In this document: one piece after another, positions 34,799-48,321 of the stretch
Numbering within the stretch: the first letter of the stretch is position 1
Layout: the number at the start of each line of letters is the position of its first letter
Origin: Sphingosinicella sp. BN140058
GTDB taxonomy: Bacteria; Pseudomonadota; Alphaproteobacteria; Sphingomonadales; Sphingomonadaceae
Assembly: GCF_004135585.1 (NCBI RefSeq)
Contig: NZ_CP035501.1
Location: forward strand, 2,427,501-2,491,500
Reading direction: 5' to 3'
Length of the DNA stretch: 64,000 nucleotides
Position numbers and translations under genes: made by a program
Notes under the pieces: generated by a model
The model's database searches: none
Told to the model about the DNA's origin: nothing
The model's input: the letters and a program-made list of their open reading frames with translations, nothing else

Positions 34799-34907
34799 CG
34801 CTACGGGAAGAGCCGCGATTAGGAAGCGGAGGTTCCATCAAAATGCTCGACCGAAGTTGGTCAGTCATTCACGATCGCCGACCGCGAGGCCGAAGCTGCG
34901 ATCGTGC

Positions 34908-35127
34908 CGCCGACGCACGGTTGAACGCCGCCTATCGCAAGGCGCTTGCCGGGGCCGAAAGCGAGGAATTACCCGTTGCGGTCACCCGCACCCGCACCCG
35001 CATCTGCGACGCCCAGCGCGCGTGGCTGCGTTACCGGGACGCGTTCCTGGCTCTTGCCAAAATCAAGTTTCCGACCCTGTCTCCGGACAGGCTCGTAGCC
35101 TCGCAGCCTCGCAGGCTGGCTGACGGA
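34908..35127 (+). pseudogene. Remnant of the lprI-type gene 3' end
   Basis: About 60 codons (ADARLNAAYRKALAGAESEE, then DAQRAWLRYRDAFLALAKIK) match the C-terminal LprI domain of the gene at 32694-33731. The remnant has a six-base tandem expansion (CCCGCA), giving TRTRTR, lacks the 5' two-thirds, and lost the native C-terminus: the reading frame runs on across the end of the TPR gene. No start codon with ribosome site belongs to it. Confidence 0.7.
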
Positions 35128-35262
35128 TCAGGCGCGCGGCTTGTCCGCTGCGCTTGGCGGCGGTGCCGGCGTACGGGGAGAGCTTTCGCTGTTGGCGGCG
35201 ATCGCCGCCGCAGCGGCCTTGCCCGCGTCGGAATCCGGCGCCGCGCGCATCGCCCGCGCGAA
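34911..35262. repeat. Imperfect direct repeat, copy B (lprI 3' remnant + TPR 3' end)
   Basis: Partner of the repeat at 33505-33864. Here the lprI part is the remnant and the TPR part is the real gene end, the reverse of copy A. The pattern is what results if the lprI-TPR junction is duplicated with new DNA (the FkbM gene) between the copies. Confidence 0.75.
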
Positions 35263-35919
35263 CAGTCCCTGCGCCGCCTCCAGCTCGCCCGAGACGCCCG
35301 CGATGTTGCCCGCTTCGAGCAGGATCGGCGCTTCGCCCGGGGCGAGCTCGACCGCCTTGGCGATATCCTTCTGCGCGCGCGGCAGATCGTTCTGGCGCCG
35401 CGCCAGGGCGGCGGAGAGATACCAGGCGAACGGATCGGCGGGGACCAGTTGCAGGCTCTTGTCGATGTCGACGCGGGCGCCGACAAGATCACCCGCTTGC
35501 ACGGCGGCACGGGCACGATCGAGATGCACCTCGCCGCGCAGCTCGGAGGTAAGGGTCGGGCTGGCGAGCGCCGCGTCCAGCGCCTTGCGCGCATTGACGC
35601 CCTGGCCGGCGGCGAGCCAGGCGTTGCCGGCCTGCGCCCAGAAATCCGCGCTGCGCAGATCCTTGGTCGATTCGGCCTCGCGTGCCGCGGCCTCCATCGT
35701 CGTGGCGGCGGCATCCCAGCGTCCGGCGGCCGAATAGGCCAGGCCGAGGCAGGCCCGGGCATCGAGGCCGCCGCCCTTGATCCGCCACTGGTCGGCTGCG
35801 GCGATCGCAGCCTCGGGAGATTGCTTGACCAAGGCGGCGCATTCGGCCGAGGTCTTGAGGGGCGCGGAAGCGGGTGCGGCCTGCACGGCGGCGGCGAAAG
35901 CGAGCAGGATGGGAGTCAC
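35128..35919 (-). CDS. TPR-repeat secreted protein
   Basis: 263 residues with a signal peptide (ILLAFAAAVQAAPA) and tetratricopeptide-like helices from about 60 to 225 (DARACLGLAYSAAGRWDAA, ADFWAQAGNAWLAAGQG, PFAWYLSAALARRQNDLPRA, PILLEAGNIAGVSGELEAA). The C-terminal tail is Pro/Ala/Ser-rich. A periplasmic scaffold role is likely; partners are unknown. Its start overlaps the stop of the alpha/beta-hydrolase gene by four bases, so the two form an operon. The last 40 codons occur again as a remnant at 33.7 kb. Confidence 0.8.
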   Translation of the reverse strand: MTPILLAFAAAVQAAPASAPLKTSAECAALVKQSPEAAIAAADQWRIKGGGLDARACLGLAYSAAGRWDAAATTMEAAAREAESTKDLRSADFWAQAGNAWLAAGQGVNARKALDAALASPTLTSELRGEVHLDRARAAVQAGDLVGARVDIDKSLQLVPADPFAWYLSAALARRQNDLPRAQKDIAKAVELAPGEAPILLEAGNIAGVSGELEAAQGLFARAMRAAPDSDAGKAAAAAIAANSESSPRTPAPPPSAADKPRA

Positions 35920-36653
35920 GGTCTCTCCAGGAGAGTTGCCACCGTCGCGATCAGCAAAGCGATGTCCTCCGGACGCGACAGGCGATGATCCCCGCCCTTG
36001 ACGAGTTGCGTCTGCATGTCGGCTGAACGGAGCATCTCCATCAGGGTGAGCGAGAGCCGCCAGGGCACATCGGCATCCGCGGTGCCGTGGAGCAGGCGGA
36101 CGGGGCAGTCGATCGCCACCTCTCGATCAAGCAGCTTGAGGCTTTCGCCGCTCTCCCAGAATGTGCGGGTGGTGACGTAGGGCGCGTCGGAATAAGGCGA
36201 GATCTCCTCGACCCGCCCCTTCTCGCGCAGTTCGGCTTTCTGCGCGTCGGTGAAGCCCCAGTCGGTGAAATCCGGCGCCGCGGCGATGCCGACCAGACCC
36301 TCGACGCGCTCCGGGCGGGCGATCGCCGCCAACAGCATCAGCCAGCCGCCCATCGACGACCCGACCAGCACCACCGGCCCCTGTGCAACCGAATCGATCA
36401 TCGCCAGCGCATCGTCGCGCCAGTCGGCGAGGCCCTGATCCTCGAAGCGCCCGTCGCTGAGGCCGCAGCCGGCATAATCGAAGCGCAGCATCGCGCGCCC
36501 CTGGGCCTCGGCCCACGCATCGAGCGCGGTCGCCTTGCTCCCGTCCATGTCGGACATGTAGCCGGGCAAAAAGACGAGGGTGGGCCCGCGGCCGGCGCGG
36601 TGACGGTAGGCGAGGCGGCGGCCCCGCGTTTGGAGGTGACGAAGTTCGGTCAT
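35916..36653 (-). CDS. Alpha/beta hydrolase
   Basis: 245-residue serine hydrolase. The oxyanion/first strand [11 protein letters not shown], the nucleophile elbow GSSMGG (Ser100), a late Asp in TADADVPW and the histidine in GGDHRLSR form the expected triad. It resembles ABHD10-type acyl-thioesterases and mycophenolic-acid-glucuronide esterases; the substrate is not known. The ATG at 36653 begins the domain; the upstream extension in frame is basic and not conserved. It is divergent from thrS and coupled to the TPR gene. Confidence 0.88.
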   Translation of the reverse strand: MTELRHLQTRGRRLAYRHRAGRGPTLVFLPGYMSDMDGSKATALDAWAEAQGRAMLRFDYAGCGLSDGRFEDQGLADWRDDALAMIDSVAQGPVVLVGSSMGGWLMLLAAIARPERVEGLVGIAAAPDFTDWGFTDAQKAELREKGRVEEISPYSDAPYVTTRTFWESGESLKLLDREVAIDCPVRLLHGTADADVPWRLSLTLMEMLRSADMQTQLVKGGDHRLSRPEDIALLIATVATLLERP

Positions 36654-36745
36654 GCCGCGCTGTAGCCCAGCCGGGACCGCCGCCGAAAGCGCGCGCATCG
36701 GGAAATCGAAGCGCAGGACTGGAGGAAGCGGGAACGGAACGCTAC

Positions 36746-38764
36746 ATGCACGCCGTCATGACCAAGCCTTTCCAGATCCGCCTGCCCGATGGTTCCGTTC
36801 GCGAGGTCGAGCCGGGGACTACGCCGGGCGACATCGCCGCCGCGATCGGCCCCGGCCTCGCCAAGGCGGCGCTCGCCGCTCGCGTCAACGGCGAGCTGCG
36901 CGACCTGAACCGTCCGCTCGAGGGCGATGCCGAGCTCGCGCTCGTCACCGCGCGCGACGAGAAGGAGGCGCTCGAGCTCGTCCGCCACGATTATGCGCAC
37001 GTCCTCGCCGAGGCGGTGCAGAATCTGTTCCCCGGCACGCAGATCACGTTCGGACCGGCGACCGAGGACGGCTTCTATTACGATTTCGCGCCGGCGGCGG
37101 GGCGCGGGCCGTTCACCGACGAGGATCTGCCGGCGATCGAGGCCGAAATGCGCCGGGTGATCGCCCAGGACGCACCGCTGATTCGCGAGGTCTGGACTCG
37201 CGATCAGGTCCGCGACTTCTTCGAGAAGAGCGGCGAAAGCTTCAAGGCCGAGTGGGTGATGGAGCTGCCGGAGCAGGAGACGATCACCATGTATCGCTCC
37301 GGCGAGTGGGTCGATCTCTGCCGCGGTCCGCACCTCGCCTCGACCGGCAAGCTCGATCCGAACGCGTTCAGGCTGACCCGGGTCTCCGGCGCCTATTGGC
37401 GCGGCGATCAGAAGAACGCGATGCTGTCGCGTATCTACGGCACCGGCTGGCTCAACAAGAAGCAGCTCGATGCTCACCTGGTTCGGCTCGAGGAGGCCGC
37501 CAAGCGCGACCATCGCCGCATCGGCCAGGAGATGGACCTGTTCCACCTTCAGTCCGAAGCGCAGGGCTCGGTGTTCTGGCACCCGAACGGCTATGTCGTC
37601 TGGCGCGCGCTCGAAGCCTATATGCGGCGCCGCCTGGACGCGACCGGCTATCGCGAGGTCAAGACTCCGCAGCTGATGGACGCCCGCCAGTGGGAGCAAT
37701 CGGGTCACTGGGGCAAGTATCGCGAGAACATGTTCGTCGTGCCGGACGAGATCCCGAGCACCGAGGACGAGGCCCCGGTGCTGTCCGGCGACGCCGATCT
37801 GATGGCGCTCAAGCCGATGAACTGCCCGGCGCACGTGCTGATCTTCCGCCAGGGCATCAAATCCTATCGCGATCTGCCGATCCGCATGGCCGAATTCGGC
37901 TGCTGCCACCGCAACGAGCCCCACGGCGCCCTGCACGGCATCATGCGCGTGCGCCAGTTCACCCAGGACGATGCCCACATCTTCTGCCGCGAAGACCAGC
38001 TGATCGACGAAATTCGGGAATTCTGCGATCTGCTCGACAGCATCTATCGCGATCTCGGCTTCGACAATTACGCGATCAAGCTCGCGCTTCGCCCGGATCA
38101 GCGCTTCGGCTCCGACGCCGATTGGGACAAGGCGGAGCAGATCCTTCGAGACGCCGTCCGTGCCGCCGGCCGCGATACCGAGGATTACGGCTGGGAAGAG
38201 CTTCCCGGCGAAGGCGCCTTCTATGCGCCAAAGCTCGAATTCCACCTGCGCGACGCGATCGGGCGGACCTGGCAGGTCGGCACCATCCAGGCGGACACGG
38301 TTCTGCCGGAGCGGCTCGATGCGAGCTACATCGGTGAAGACGGCCAACGCCATCGTCCGGTGATGCTCCACCGCGCCATCCTCGGCACCTTCGAGCGCTT
38401 CATCGGCATCCTCATCGAGCATCATGCCGGCCGCTTCCCGGCCTGGCTGGCGCCGGTCCAGGCAGTGGTCGCGACGATTGTTTCGGACGCGGACGATTAT
38501 GCCGACGAAGTCGTGCGGACGCTGCGCGCTGTCGGGCTTCGCGTCGAGGCCGATCTGCGCAACGAGAAGATCAACTACAAGGTCCGCGAACACAGCTTGA
38601 AGAAGGTCCCGAACCTGCTCGTCATCGGCAAGCGCGAGGCGGAAGAGCGCACCGTGGCACTTCGCCCGCTCGGCGTCGACGCGCGGCAGGAGGTGCTTTC
38701 ACTGGACGCGCTGGTCGCGCGGCTGGTCGCCGAGGCGACGCCGCCGGATCTTCGCCCGAACTGA
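36746..38764 (+). CDS. thrS: Threonyl-tRNA synthetase
   Basis: 672-residue class II aminoacyl-tRNA synthetase that charges tRNA-Thr. Domain order: TGS (residues about 5-70, [14 protein letters not shown]), editing domain ([16 protein letters not shown] with its zinc/His site), catalytic core ([33 protein letters not shown], and motif 3 near [18 protein letters not shown]) and the C-terminal anticodon-binding domain. The ATG at 36746 has a GGAACGGA site at a good distance; the Met at residue 5 does not. Confidence 0.97.
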   Translation: MHAVMTKPFQIRLPDGSVREVEPGTTPGDIAAAIGPGLAKAALAARVNGELRDLNRPLEGDAELALVTARDEKEALELVRHDYAHVLAEAVQNLFPGTQITFGPATEDGFYYDFAPAAGRGPFTDEDLPAIEAEMRRVIAQDAPLIREVWTRDQVRDFFEKSGESFKAEWVMELPEQETITMYRSGEWVDLCRGPHLASTGKLDPNAFRLTRVSGAYWRGDQKNAMLSRIYGTGWLNKKQLDAHLVRLEEAAKRDHRRIGQEMDLFHLQSEAQGSVFWHPNGYVVWRALEAYMRRRLDATGYREVKTPQLMDARQWEQSGHWGKYRENMFVVPDEIPSTEDEAPVLSGDADLMALKPMNCPAHVLIFRQGIKSYRDLPIRMAEFGCCHRNEPHGALHGIMRVRQFTQDDAHIFCREDQLIDEIREFCDLLDSIYRDLGFDNYAIKLALRPDQRFGSDADWDKAEQILRDAVRAAGRDTEDYGWEELPGEGAFYAPKLEFHLRDAIGRTWQVGTIQADTVLPERLDASYIGEDGQRHRPVMLHRAILGTFERFIGILIEHHAGRFPAWLAPVQAVVATIVSDADDYADEVVRTLRAVGLRVEADLRNEKINYKVREHSLKKVPNLLVIGKREAEERTVALRPLGVDARQEVLSLDALVARLVAEATPPDLRPN

Positions 38765-38786
38765 GCGTTCGCAGGCGTCGACCGAA

Positions 38787-38815
38787 CGCAGCGGCGGCAA
38801 TGTTGCCCCGCTGCG
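38787..38815 (+). terminator. Hairpin between thrS and infC
   Basis: CGCAGCGG pairs with CCGCTGCG and, inside, GGCAA with TTGCC: a 13-bp stem with one unpaired base, 23 bases after the thrS stop. No U-tract follows, so it may act as a weak terminator or as part of the infC leader. Confidence 0.4.
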
Positions 38816-38931
38816 ACGGCGCGAAAAAATGACTCGGCTGGTCACCGCTCCATCTTTCAATCAGGGGCGGGATTGACTACCTGTGCCCCTGAATAGGTCT
38901 AGATGGAGATTTTGCTATACGTCCGCCAATG

Positions 38932-39459
38932 ATGAGGCGCCCTGTCGCCCCGCCGATGAACGGTCCTCGCTTCAACGAATTCATCTCCGTGCCGCGTGTG
39001 CGCGTGATCGATGAGAATGGCGAGAATCTCGGCGTAATGCTCACCGCCGAAGCGATGGAGCAGGCTGCGGAAGTCGGCCTCGACCTGGTCGAGGTCTCAC
39101 CGGGCGCCGATCCGCCCGTGTGCAAGTTCCTCGATGTAGGCAAGTTCAAGTACGAGGCGCAGAAAAAGGCGAACCTCGCCCGCAAGTCGCAGAAGACGCA
39201 GGAGATCAAGGAGATCAAGATGCGTCCGAACATCGACGATCACGATTACGACACCAAGATGAAGAAGGTCGTCGACTTCATCAAGGAAGGCGACAAGGTG
39301 AAGATCACCCTGCGCTTCCGTGGTCGCGAGCTCGCCCATGGTCAGCTCGGCATGCAGCTTCTCCACCGGGTGCAGGAAGGCGTGGCGGAAATCGCCAAGG
39401 TCGAGCAGCATCCGCGCATGGAAGGCCGGCAGATGCTGATGGTGCTGTCGCCGCGCTGA
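38932..39459 (+). CDS. infC: Translation initiation factor IF-3
   Basis: 175-residue IF-3, which binds the 30S subunit and checks initiator tRNA selection. The N-terminal domain shows [21 protein letters not shown], the linker is lysine-rich ([14 protein letters not shown]), and the C-terminal domain has [15 protein letters not shown] and [12 protein letters not shown]. Two adjacent ATG codons occur (38929 and 38932); family N-termini fit the second. A TTGACT element at 38873 could be the -35 of its own promoter. A strong terminator follows about 100 bases after the stop. Confidence 0.95.
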   Translation: MRRPVAPPMNGPRFNEFISVPRVRVIDENGENLGVMLTAEAMEQAAEVGLDLVEVSPGADPPVCKFLDVGKFKYEAQKKANLARKSQKTQEIKEIKMRPNIDDHDYDTKMKKVVDFIKEGDKVKITLRFRGRELAHGQLGMQLLHRVQEGVAEIAKVEQHPRMEGRQMLMVLSPR

Positions 39460-39556
39460 TTCGTGGCGACCGCCGGTTCGTCGAGCCGGTGAAGCTGCCG
39501 AACCCGCCTTCGCGCGCTGCGATCGTACCGAATAGCGGTGCAAATCGGGACAAACA

Positions 39557-39604
39557 GCCGCTCCTCGAAGTCTGCCGCTGCAGACGCTCGAGGGGCGGCT
39601 TTTT
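39557..39604 (+). terminator. Intrinsic terminator after infC
   Basis: GCCGCTCCTCGAAGTCTGC and its near-perfect complement (one bulge) form a long stem, followed by TTTTT on the plus strand. It ends the infC transcript, about 100 bases after the stop. The flanks (39460-39556 and 39605-39791) hold no gene that I can support; the latter is the leader of the TonB receptor gene. Confidence 0.8.
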
Positions 39605-39791
39605 GCATCGCATGAGGATGCCGTAGCGGAAGCACTTCTCTATGGTTTCTGTCCGCAACCGATAATGTTGCGCAAACGCCATGAATTCGTCGGAATCGGC
39701 GGAAAAGCGCCGTTTCCAGCTTCCTGACCGCTGCATCTTTCATTAGCCTCTCAAAAAAACAGACAAAAAGTCGTTTGAGGGAGGATGCACT

Positions 39792-42620
39792 ATGTCGAAG
39801 TCCTTTTGGCTTCTGTCGGCCGGGATCGCCGCAATGGCCGCCGCGCCGGCCTATGCGCAGGACAATACGCCCGAGGGTCAGGGGCCGGACAGCGCCACGG
39901 CAGCGAGTGGCGCGGTCCAGCAGGGCAGCCCCAATCAGGGCGCTGCCGCAGATGAGGGCGGGCAGACCGGCAACGAAATCATCATCACCGCCAATCGGCG
40001 CGCCAGCCCTCTGTCGGACGTGCCGATCGCCGTCAGCGCGGTGACTGCGGAGAGTCTGCAGAATTCGGGTGCCACCGACATCCGCACCCTCAACCAGCTC
40101 GCGCCGTCGCTGCTCGTCTCGTCGACCGGCACGGAGGCCAACGGCTCGGCCCGTATCCGCGGCATCGGCACCGTCGGCGACAACCCCGGGCTTGAGAGCT
40201 CGGTCGCGGTCTTCATCGACGGCGTCTATCGGAGCCGCACCGGCGTCGGCCTCAACGAACTCGGCGAGATCGAGCGGGTCGAAGTTCTGCGCGGTCCGCA
40301 GGGCACGTTGTTCGGCCGCAACGCTTCGGCCGGCCTGATCAACATCGTGTCGAAGAAGCCCGCCTTCGAGTTCGGCGGCGGCGGGGAGGTCACCTACGGC
40401 AATTACGATCTGTGGCGCTTTGCCGGCGGCATCACCGGCCCGATCACAGATACTCTCGCCTTCCGCCTGGACGGCGTCGCCGTCCAGCGCGACGGCTTCT
40501 ACCGCAACATCACCCAGGGCGGCGACAGCGAGAGCGAGGTCAACGATCGCGATCGCTACTTCGTGCGCGGACAATTGCTGTTCCAGCCCAGCGAGGATCT
40601 CAGCTTCCGGCTGATCGGCGACTACACGCATCGCAACGAGAGCTGCTGCGCCGCCGTCTATGTCGCCACCAAGGAAACGGTCGATCCCACCGCCAACCCG
40701 ACGACGCCCGGTTTCAACACCGACGGCGCCTTCGCGCTCAGTCCCAGCAACCGCATCGTCGACGTTCTGCGCAGGCTCGGCGGCGTCGTCAGCTTTCCGC
40801 CCGCCGATCCTTATGATCGCGAGGTCACGCTGAGCCCCAACCGCACCTTCAAGAACACGACCAAGGATTGGGGTCTTTCCGGCGAGCTCAACTACGATTT
40901 CGGCGGCGCGACTTTGACCTCGATCAGCGCCTATCGCTATTACAAATCCGGCGGTGCGGGCGACGTCGACTACTCCAACGTCGACATCACCTATCGCGCC
41001 GACGACGGCCTTGCCTACCGCCGGTTCAAAACCTTCACCCAGGAACTGCGCCTGCAGGGTGCGGCGTTCAACGACAAGCTCGACTGGCTGATCGGCGGCT
41101 ATTACGCCAACGAGAAACTGCAGGTGTCCGACAATCTGAAGTTCGGCACGCAATATGGCGCCTTCGCATCGTGCCGGATCGTCGCGACGATCAATCCCAA
41201 TCCGGTGCTTCGCGATCCGACCCGGGCGGGCTGCCTCAGCCCCACCGGCCGCGCGATCCTCTCCGGGCTCGTCCCCGGCACCACGCCGGCCTTCGGCCCG
41301 GCGACCCCGCTCGTCCTCGGCGGTATCGACCGCCTGTCCACCCTCAACGACCTCGGCGACCAGCGCGCCATCTACAATCAGTCGAGCGAGAACTGGGCGC
41401 TGTTCACCCACAATATCTTCAACATCACCGACGGCCTCAGCCTGACTCTCGGCGCGCGCTACACCCACGAGCGCAAGGAGTTCGACGCCAGCTTCAACAA
41501 CAACAACAATGTCTGTCCGGCGCAGCAGGCCGCGCTCGGGCCTCTGCTCGCCAATCCGGCGCTCGGCGCCATTGCCGGCGGCATCGTCACCCTGACCTGC
41601 ACCGGCAATTCGAGTTCGAGCCTCAACGGCCTCGCCCTAAACGACGATTTCAGCGAGAGCGAATGGACGGGAACGGCGGTGCTGTCGTGGAAGCCGACGC
41701 CGCGGCTGATGACCTATGCCAGCTATTCGAAGGGCTACAAGGCCGGCGGCTACAATCTCGACCGTTCGGATCTCGGCGGCATCAACGGCGTCTTCTCGCC
41801 GCGCACCAATGCCGACGCTCCCGGCCTGCGCTTCGAACCGGAGAAGGTCGACGCGTTCGAACTCGGCGCCAAGTGGAACCTGCGCAAGTTCAACCTGAAC
41901 GTCGCCGCCTTCCGGCAGGAGTTCAAGACCTTCCAGCTCAACACGTTCAACGGCTCGATCTTCATCGTCCAGAACATCGCGTCCTGCTCCGACGATCTGA
42001 ACGGTGCCGACATGGACAACAGCGCGACCACCGGCGTCTGCACCGGCAAGACCAAGGCCGGCGTGATTTCGCAGGGCGTCGAGCTGGAAGCCTCTTTGTT
42101 CCCGTCACCGGATCTCGCGATCACCGCCGGCTACACCTATGCCGACACCCACTATAAGCGGAACCTGGTCGGCAGCTCCGAAGGCGAGGCGCTCAGCCCG
42201 GCCCTGTTCCTGCTGCCGGGCAGCCAGCTTTCCAACGCTCCGAAGAATGTCGTGACGACCTCGATGTCGTTCACGCCCGACATCGGCACCAGCGGCCTTT
42301 CGGGCCTGGTCTACGTCGATGCCCGCATGACCTCGGACTTCAACACCGGCTCCGATCTGTTCCCGGAAAAGGCGCAGGACGGCTTCACCGTGGTCAATGC
42401 CCGCGTCGGCATTCGCGGACCCGGTCAGCGCTGGGCGCTGGAATTCTGGGGCCAGAACATCTTCAACGTCCAATATCAGCAGGTCGCTTTCAACACGCCG
42501 TTCCAGGGCGCCGGCAGCATTGCCCAGACCCAGGCCTTCGGCTCGGTCGGCAACCAGCTGTTCTCGTCCTTCCTGGCCGAACCGCGCACCTACGGCGTGA
42601 CCGGCCGGTTCAAGTTCTGA
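39792..42620 (+). CDS. TonB-dependent outer-membrane receptor
   Basis: 942 residues. Signal peptide (ending PAYAQD, about residue 22), a low-complexity spacer, then NEIIITANRR and the plug domain (RGIGTVGDNP, FIDGVYRSRTG, ERVEVLRGPQGTLFGRNASAGLINI), and a 22-strand barrel ending in GVTGRFKF. It imports a substrate across the outer membrane with TonB energy. The plug type, with NASAGLINIVSKKP, is the large sphingomonad group whose substrates are seldom known; nothing adjacent gives a clue. A GGGAGG site precedes the ATG. Confidence 0.93.
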   Translation: MSKSFWLLSAGIAAMAAAPAYAQDNTPEGQGPDSATAASGAVQQGSPNQGAAADEGGQTGNEIIITANRRASPLSDVPIAVSAVTAESLQNSGATDIRTLNQLAPSLLVSSTGTEANGSARIRGIGTVGDNPGLESSVAVFIDGVYRSRTGVGLNELGEIERVEVLRGPQGTLFGRNASAGLINIVSKKPAFEFGGGGEVTYGNYDLWRFAGGITGPITDTLAFRLDGVAVQRDGFYRNITQGGDSESEVNDRDRYFVRGQLLFQPSEDLSFRLIGDYTHRNESCCAAVYVATKETVDPTANPTTPGFNTDGAFALSPSNRIVDVLRRLGGVVSFPPADPYDREVTLSPNRTFKNTTKDWGLSGELNYDFGGATLTSISAYRYYKSGGAGDVDYSNVDITYRADDGLAYRRFKTFTQELRLQGAAFNDKLDWLIGGYYANEKLQVSDNLKFGTQYGAFASCRIVATINPNPVLRDPTRAGCLSPTGRAILSGLVPGTTPAFGPATPLVLGGIDRLSTLNDLGDQRAIYNQSSENWALFTHNIFNITDGLSLTLGARYTHERKEFDASFNNNNNVCPAQQAALGPLLANPALGAIAGGIVTLTCTGNSSSSLNGLALNDDFSESEWTGTAVLSWKPTPRLMTYASYSKGYKAGGYNLDRSDLGGINGVFSPRTNADAPGLRFEPEKVDAFELGAKWNLRKFNLNVAAFRQEFKTFQLNTFNGSIFIVQNIASCSDDLNGADMDNSATTGVCTGKTKAGVISQGVELEASLFPSPDLAITAGYTYADTHYKRNLVGSSEGEALSPALFLLPGSQLSNAPKNVVTTSMSFTPDIGTSGLSGLVYVDARMTSDFNTGSDLFPEKAQDGFTVVNARVGIRGPGQRWALEFWGQNIFNVQYQQVAFNTPFQGAGSIAQTQAFGSVGNQLFSSFLAEPRTYGVTGRFKF

Positions 42621-42663
42621 TCCAGGTTTCGGCCTCTCGGGGCCGAGGATGCCTAACAGGGGG

Positions 42664-42696
42664 AAGGGCCCTCGGCAGCCGCCGGGGGCCCTTTTC
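42664..42696. terminator. Bidirectional intrinsic terminator between the TonB receptor and glnD
   Basis: AAGGGCCC and GGGCCCTT pair around CGGC/GCCG-rich inner bases, with TTTT on the plus-strand side. It lies 44 bases after the receptor stop and just before the convergent glnD stop at 42715, so it can serve both. Confidence 0.7.
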
Positions 42697-42714
42697 CGTC
42701 TTTCCGCAAGCGGA

Positions 42715-45470
42715 TCAGGCGGCTTTCTGTCCGGCGGCGGGCTCGGACGCGGCTTTCAGCAATCGCTCCTGCAGCGCCTTGAGCCTGGTTGGGGAGACGA
42801 TCTTCTCCCGCGCGGCATCGGTCAGGTAGAAAACGTCGACGGCCCGCTCGCCATAGGTGGCGATATGGGCCGAATGGACGATGATCTTCAGATCGTAGAG
42901 GGCGCGGGCGAGGCCGCTGAGCAGCGCCGCGCGGTCGCGCGCGTTGATCTCGACAACCGTGTAGCGGCTCGACGCATTGTTATCGATGAACACTTCGGGA
43001 TGGACCGGGAAGGCTTCGGCGCGGGCGAGCGGCAGCGCCCGCGATTCGAGCCGCTCCATCGGGATCTCGGCCCCCTCGACCGCGCGCAGCACCATCTCCT
43101 CGAGGCGTTTCAGCTGGTGCCGATCCGCATAAGGGCCCCCGCTGGGCTCCTGGATCAGGAAATTGTCGATCGCCATGCCGTCATTGGTGGTGTGGATCCG
43201 CGCGTCGATGATGTTGCCGCCGGCAAGGCTGATCGCACCGGTAAGCCGGAAGAACAGGCCGCGGCGATCGGGCGCATAGACCGAAACCAGAGTGGCCCCG
43301 CGCTCGGTCTGGACCGAGGTCGAGATCGGGCATTCTACGCCGGGTGCGCGATCGCAGGCGTCCATCAGCCTGGCGTTGCGTTCGATGACCTCGATCGGCT
43401 CGGCCAGGAAATAGCTTCCGGGCAGCCGCCAGACGAGGCGTTCGAACCGGCTCTCGTCCCACTTGAGCCGTCCTGCGAGCTCCGCCTGGATCTCCGCGAT
43501 CCGCTCCTTGCGGCCGGTCTCCTTGTGGCCGAGACGAAGCACCTCCTCGGCGGAATCGAACAATTCGCGCAGCAGCTGCCGCTTCCAGCTGTTCCACACG
43601 CCCGGCCCGACCGCCCGGATGTCGACGATGGTGAGCACCAGCAGCAAGCGCAGCCGCTCCAGGCTCTTCACATGCTCTGCGAAGTCCTGGATCGTCTTGG
43701 GATCGGAAAGGTCCCGCTTGAACGCGGTCGCCGACATTTGCAGGTGCCAGCGCACCAGCCACGCGACCGCATCCGTCTCGGCTTCGGTCAGGCCGAAACG
43801 CGGGCAGAGGCTTTCCGCGATCTCGGCGCCGAGAATCGAATGGTCGCCGCCGCGTCCCTTGGCGATGTCGTGGAGCAGCACCGCCACATAGAGCACGCGC
43901 CGCGAGGTGATCGACTTGAAGATGGAGGTGGCGAGCGGATGATCCTCCTTGAGTTCGCCGCGCTCGATCCGCGCGAGCAGGCCGATCGCGCGGATGGTGT
44001 GCTCGTCGACGGTATAATGATGGTACATGTCGAACTGCATCTGCGCCACGACACGGCCGAATTCGGGTACGAAGCGGCCGAACACCCCGGCCTCGTTCAT
44101 CCAGCGCAGCACCGTCTCCGGATCGCGCGGGGAGGTCAGCACGTCGAGAAACAGGGCGTTGGCGCGCGGATCGGCACGCACGTCGCGGTCGATCAGCTTG
44201 GCGTCGCGGGCCGCGGCGCGCATCGCCAGCGGGTGGATCTCCAGGCCATCCCGATCGGCCAGCGCGAAGATCTGCAACAGTCTCGCGGGATCGTCCCGAA
44301 AGAAATCGTCATTCGGCAGCGCCAGCCGGCCGCGCTCGAGCACGAAGCCGTCGAGCTTGCGCCGCCTGCGGGTGAGCGCCGGAAAGCCGAAGCGCATGCC
44401 CCTGCGGGCGAACTTCTCGTCGAGATGGGCGAGGAACACCCCGGTCAGATCGCCGACCATCTTCGCGTGCAGGAAATAGTGCCGCATGAAGCGCTCGACC
44501 GGAAAGGTGCCCGGCCGCTGCGCGTAGTTCATCCTTGTCGCGATCTCGCGCTGATAGTCGAAGGTCAGACGCTCCTCGGCGCGATTGGCAACGAGGTGGA
44601 GATGGCAGCGCACGGCCCACAGGAAGCGCTCGGCGCGCTGGAACTGGCGCAACTCGTCGGGGGTCAGCAGTCCGACCTCGACCAGTTCGGCGACGCTGCC
44701 CACCTTGTAGGCATATTTCCCGATCCAGAACAAAGTGTGGAGGTCGCGAAGGCCGCCCTTGCCCTCCTTGACGTTGGGCTCGACGACGTAGCGGCTGTCG
44801 CCCATTCGTTCGTGACGGGCGTTGCGTTCCTGAAGCTTCTCGCTGACGAACTGGCGGACGGTGCCGGCGACCACCTCCTTGTGGAAGCGCTGCTCGCACT
44901 CCGCGTAGAGACGCTCGTCGCCCCACAGATAGCGCGCCTCGAGCAACGCGGTGCGCACCGTGTGATCCGCGATCGCGACGGCGATCATCTCGCCCACCGA
45001 GCGGCTGGAATGGCCGACTTTGAGGCCGAGATCCCACAGCAAATAGAGCATCGATTCGATGACCTGCTCGGTCCACGGAGTCGGCTTCCACGGGGTCACG
45101 AAAGCGATGTCGACGTCGGAGTGGAGCGCCATCTCGCCCCGTCCGTAGCCGCCGACCGCCATCAACAGCAGCCGCTCCGCCTCCGTCGGATTGTGCAGCG
45201 GGTAGAGACAGGTGACGATGAAATCGTACGCCAGCCGCAGCACCTGGTCGGTCAGGAAGGCATAGGCCGCCGCCGTCTCGGTGCCCTGCCAGGGCCGCTC
45301 CGCGAAGCGGCGCGCGATTTCGGTCCGCCCCGCTTGCATTGCTTCCTTGAGCAGGCGGGTCGCGGCCAGGCGCCGCGCCGCCTCGTCCCCGTCCAGCGCG
45401 GCGAGCCGATCGGCAAGCTCGCGGCGGTCGATGATCGCCTTCTTGGCGGGGACGAGGGCGAAGCGGGTCG

Positions 45471-45474
<4 letters not shown>
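42715..45474 (-). CDS. glnD: Bifunctional PII uridylyltransferase/uridylyl-removing enzyme
   Basis: 919 residues. The nucleotidyltransferase site is [18 protein letters not shown] (about 110-127), a central HD domain has [13 protein letters not shown], and two C-terminal ACT domains ([13 protein letters not shown] and [17 protein letters not shown]) sense glutamine. It modifies GlnB/GlnK to control nitrogen assimilation. Length is normal. Its start overlaps the mutS stop by four bases (ATGA), so the two genes are co-translated; there is no known functional link between them. Confidence 0.96.
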
Positions 45475-48107
<2,633 letters not shown>

Positions 48108-48321
48108 GGCGCAACGGATAAAGCCTCGCAGCCGAAAGCGGAACGGCTTCCTTCCTTTCGTCCCCAGCTTTTCGCCGCGGCGCGGCACAGCGCGCTCAGC
48201 GCGGATCACCGCGGCGGTGGCCAGCCCTGACGTAGCGTCGGGGGCGACGGCAATCGACGGGTTGCTCCCTTCCGCCGCAAGGCCTTAGAGGGACGGTAAG
48301 GTAAAAGAAAAAGGCGCGATC

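Noticed and set aside
38873..38901. Promoter for infC (TTGACT, 17 bases, GGTCTA)
   Set aside because: The -35 is good, but the -10 is poor; mentioned in the gene entry but not as a feature of its own.
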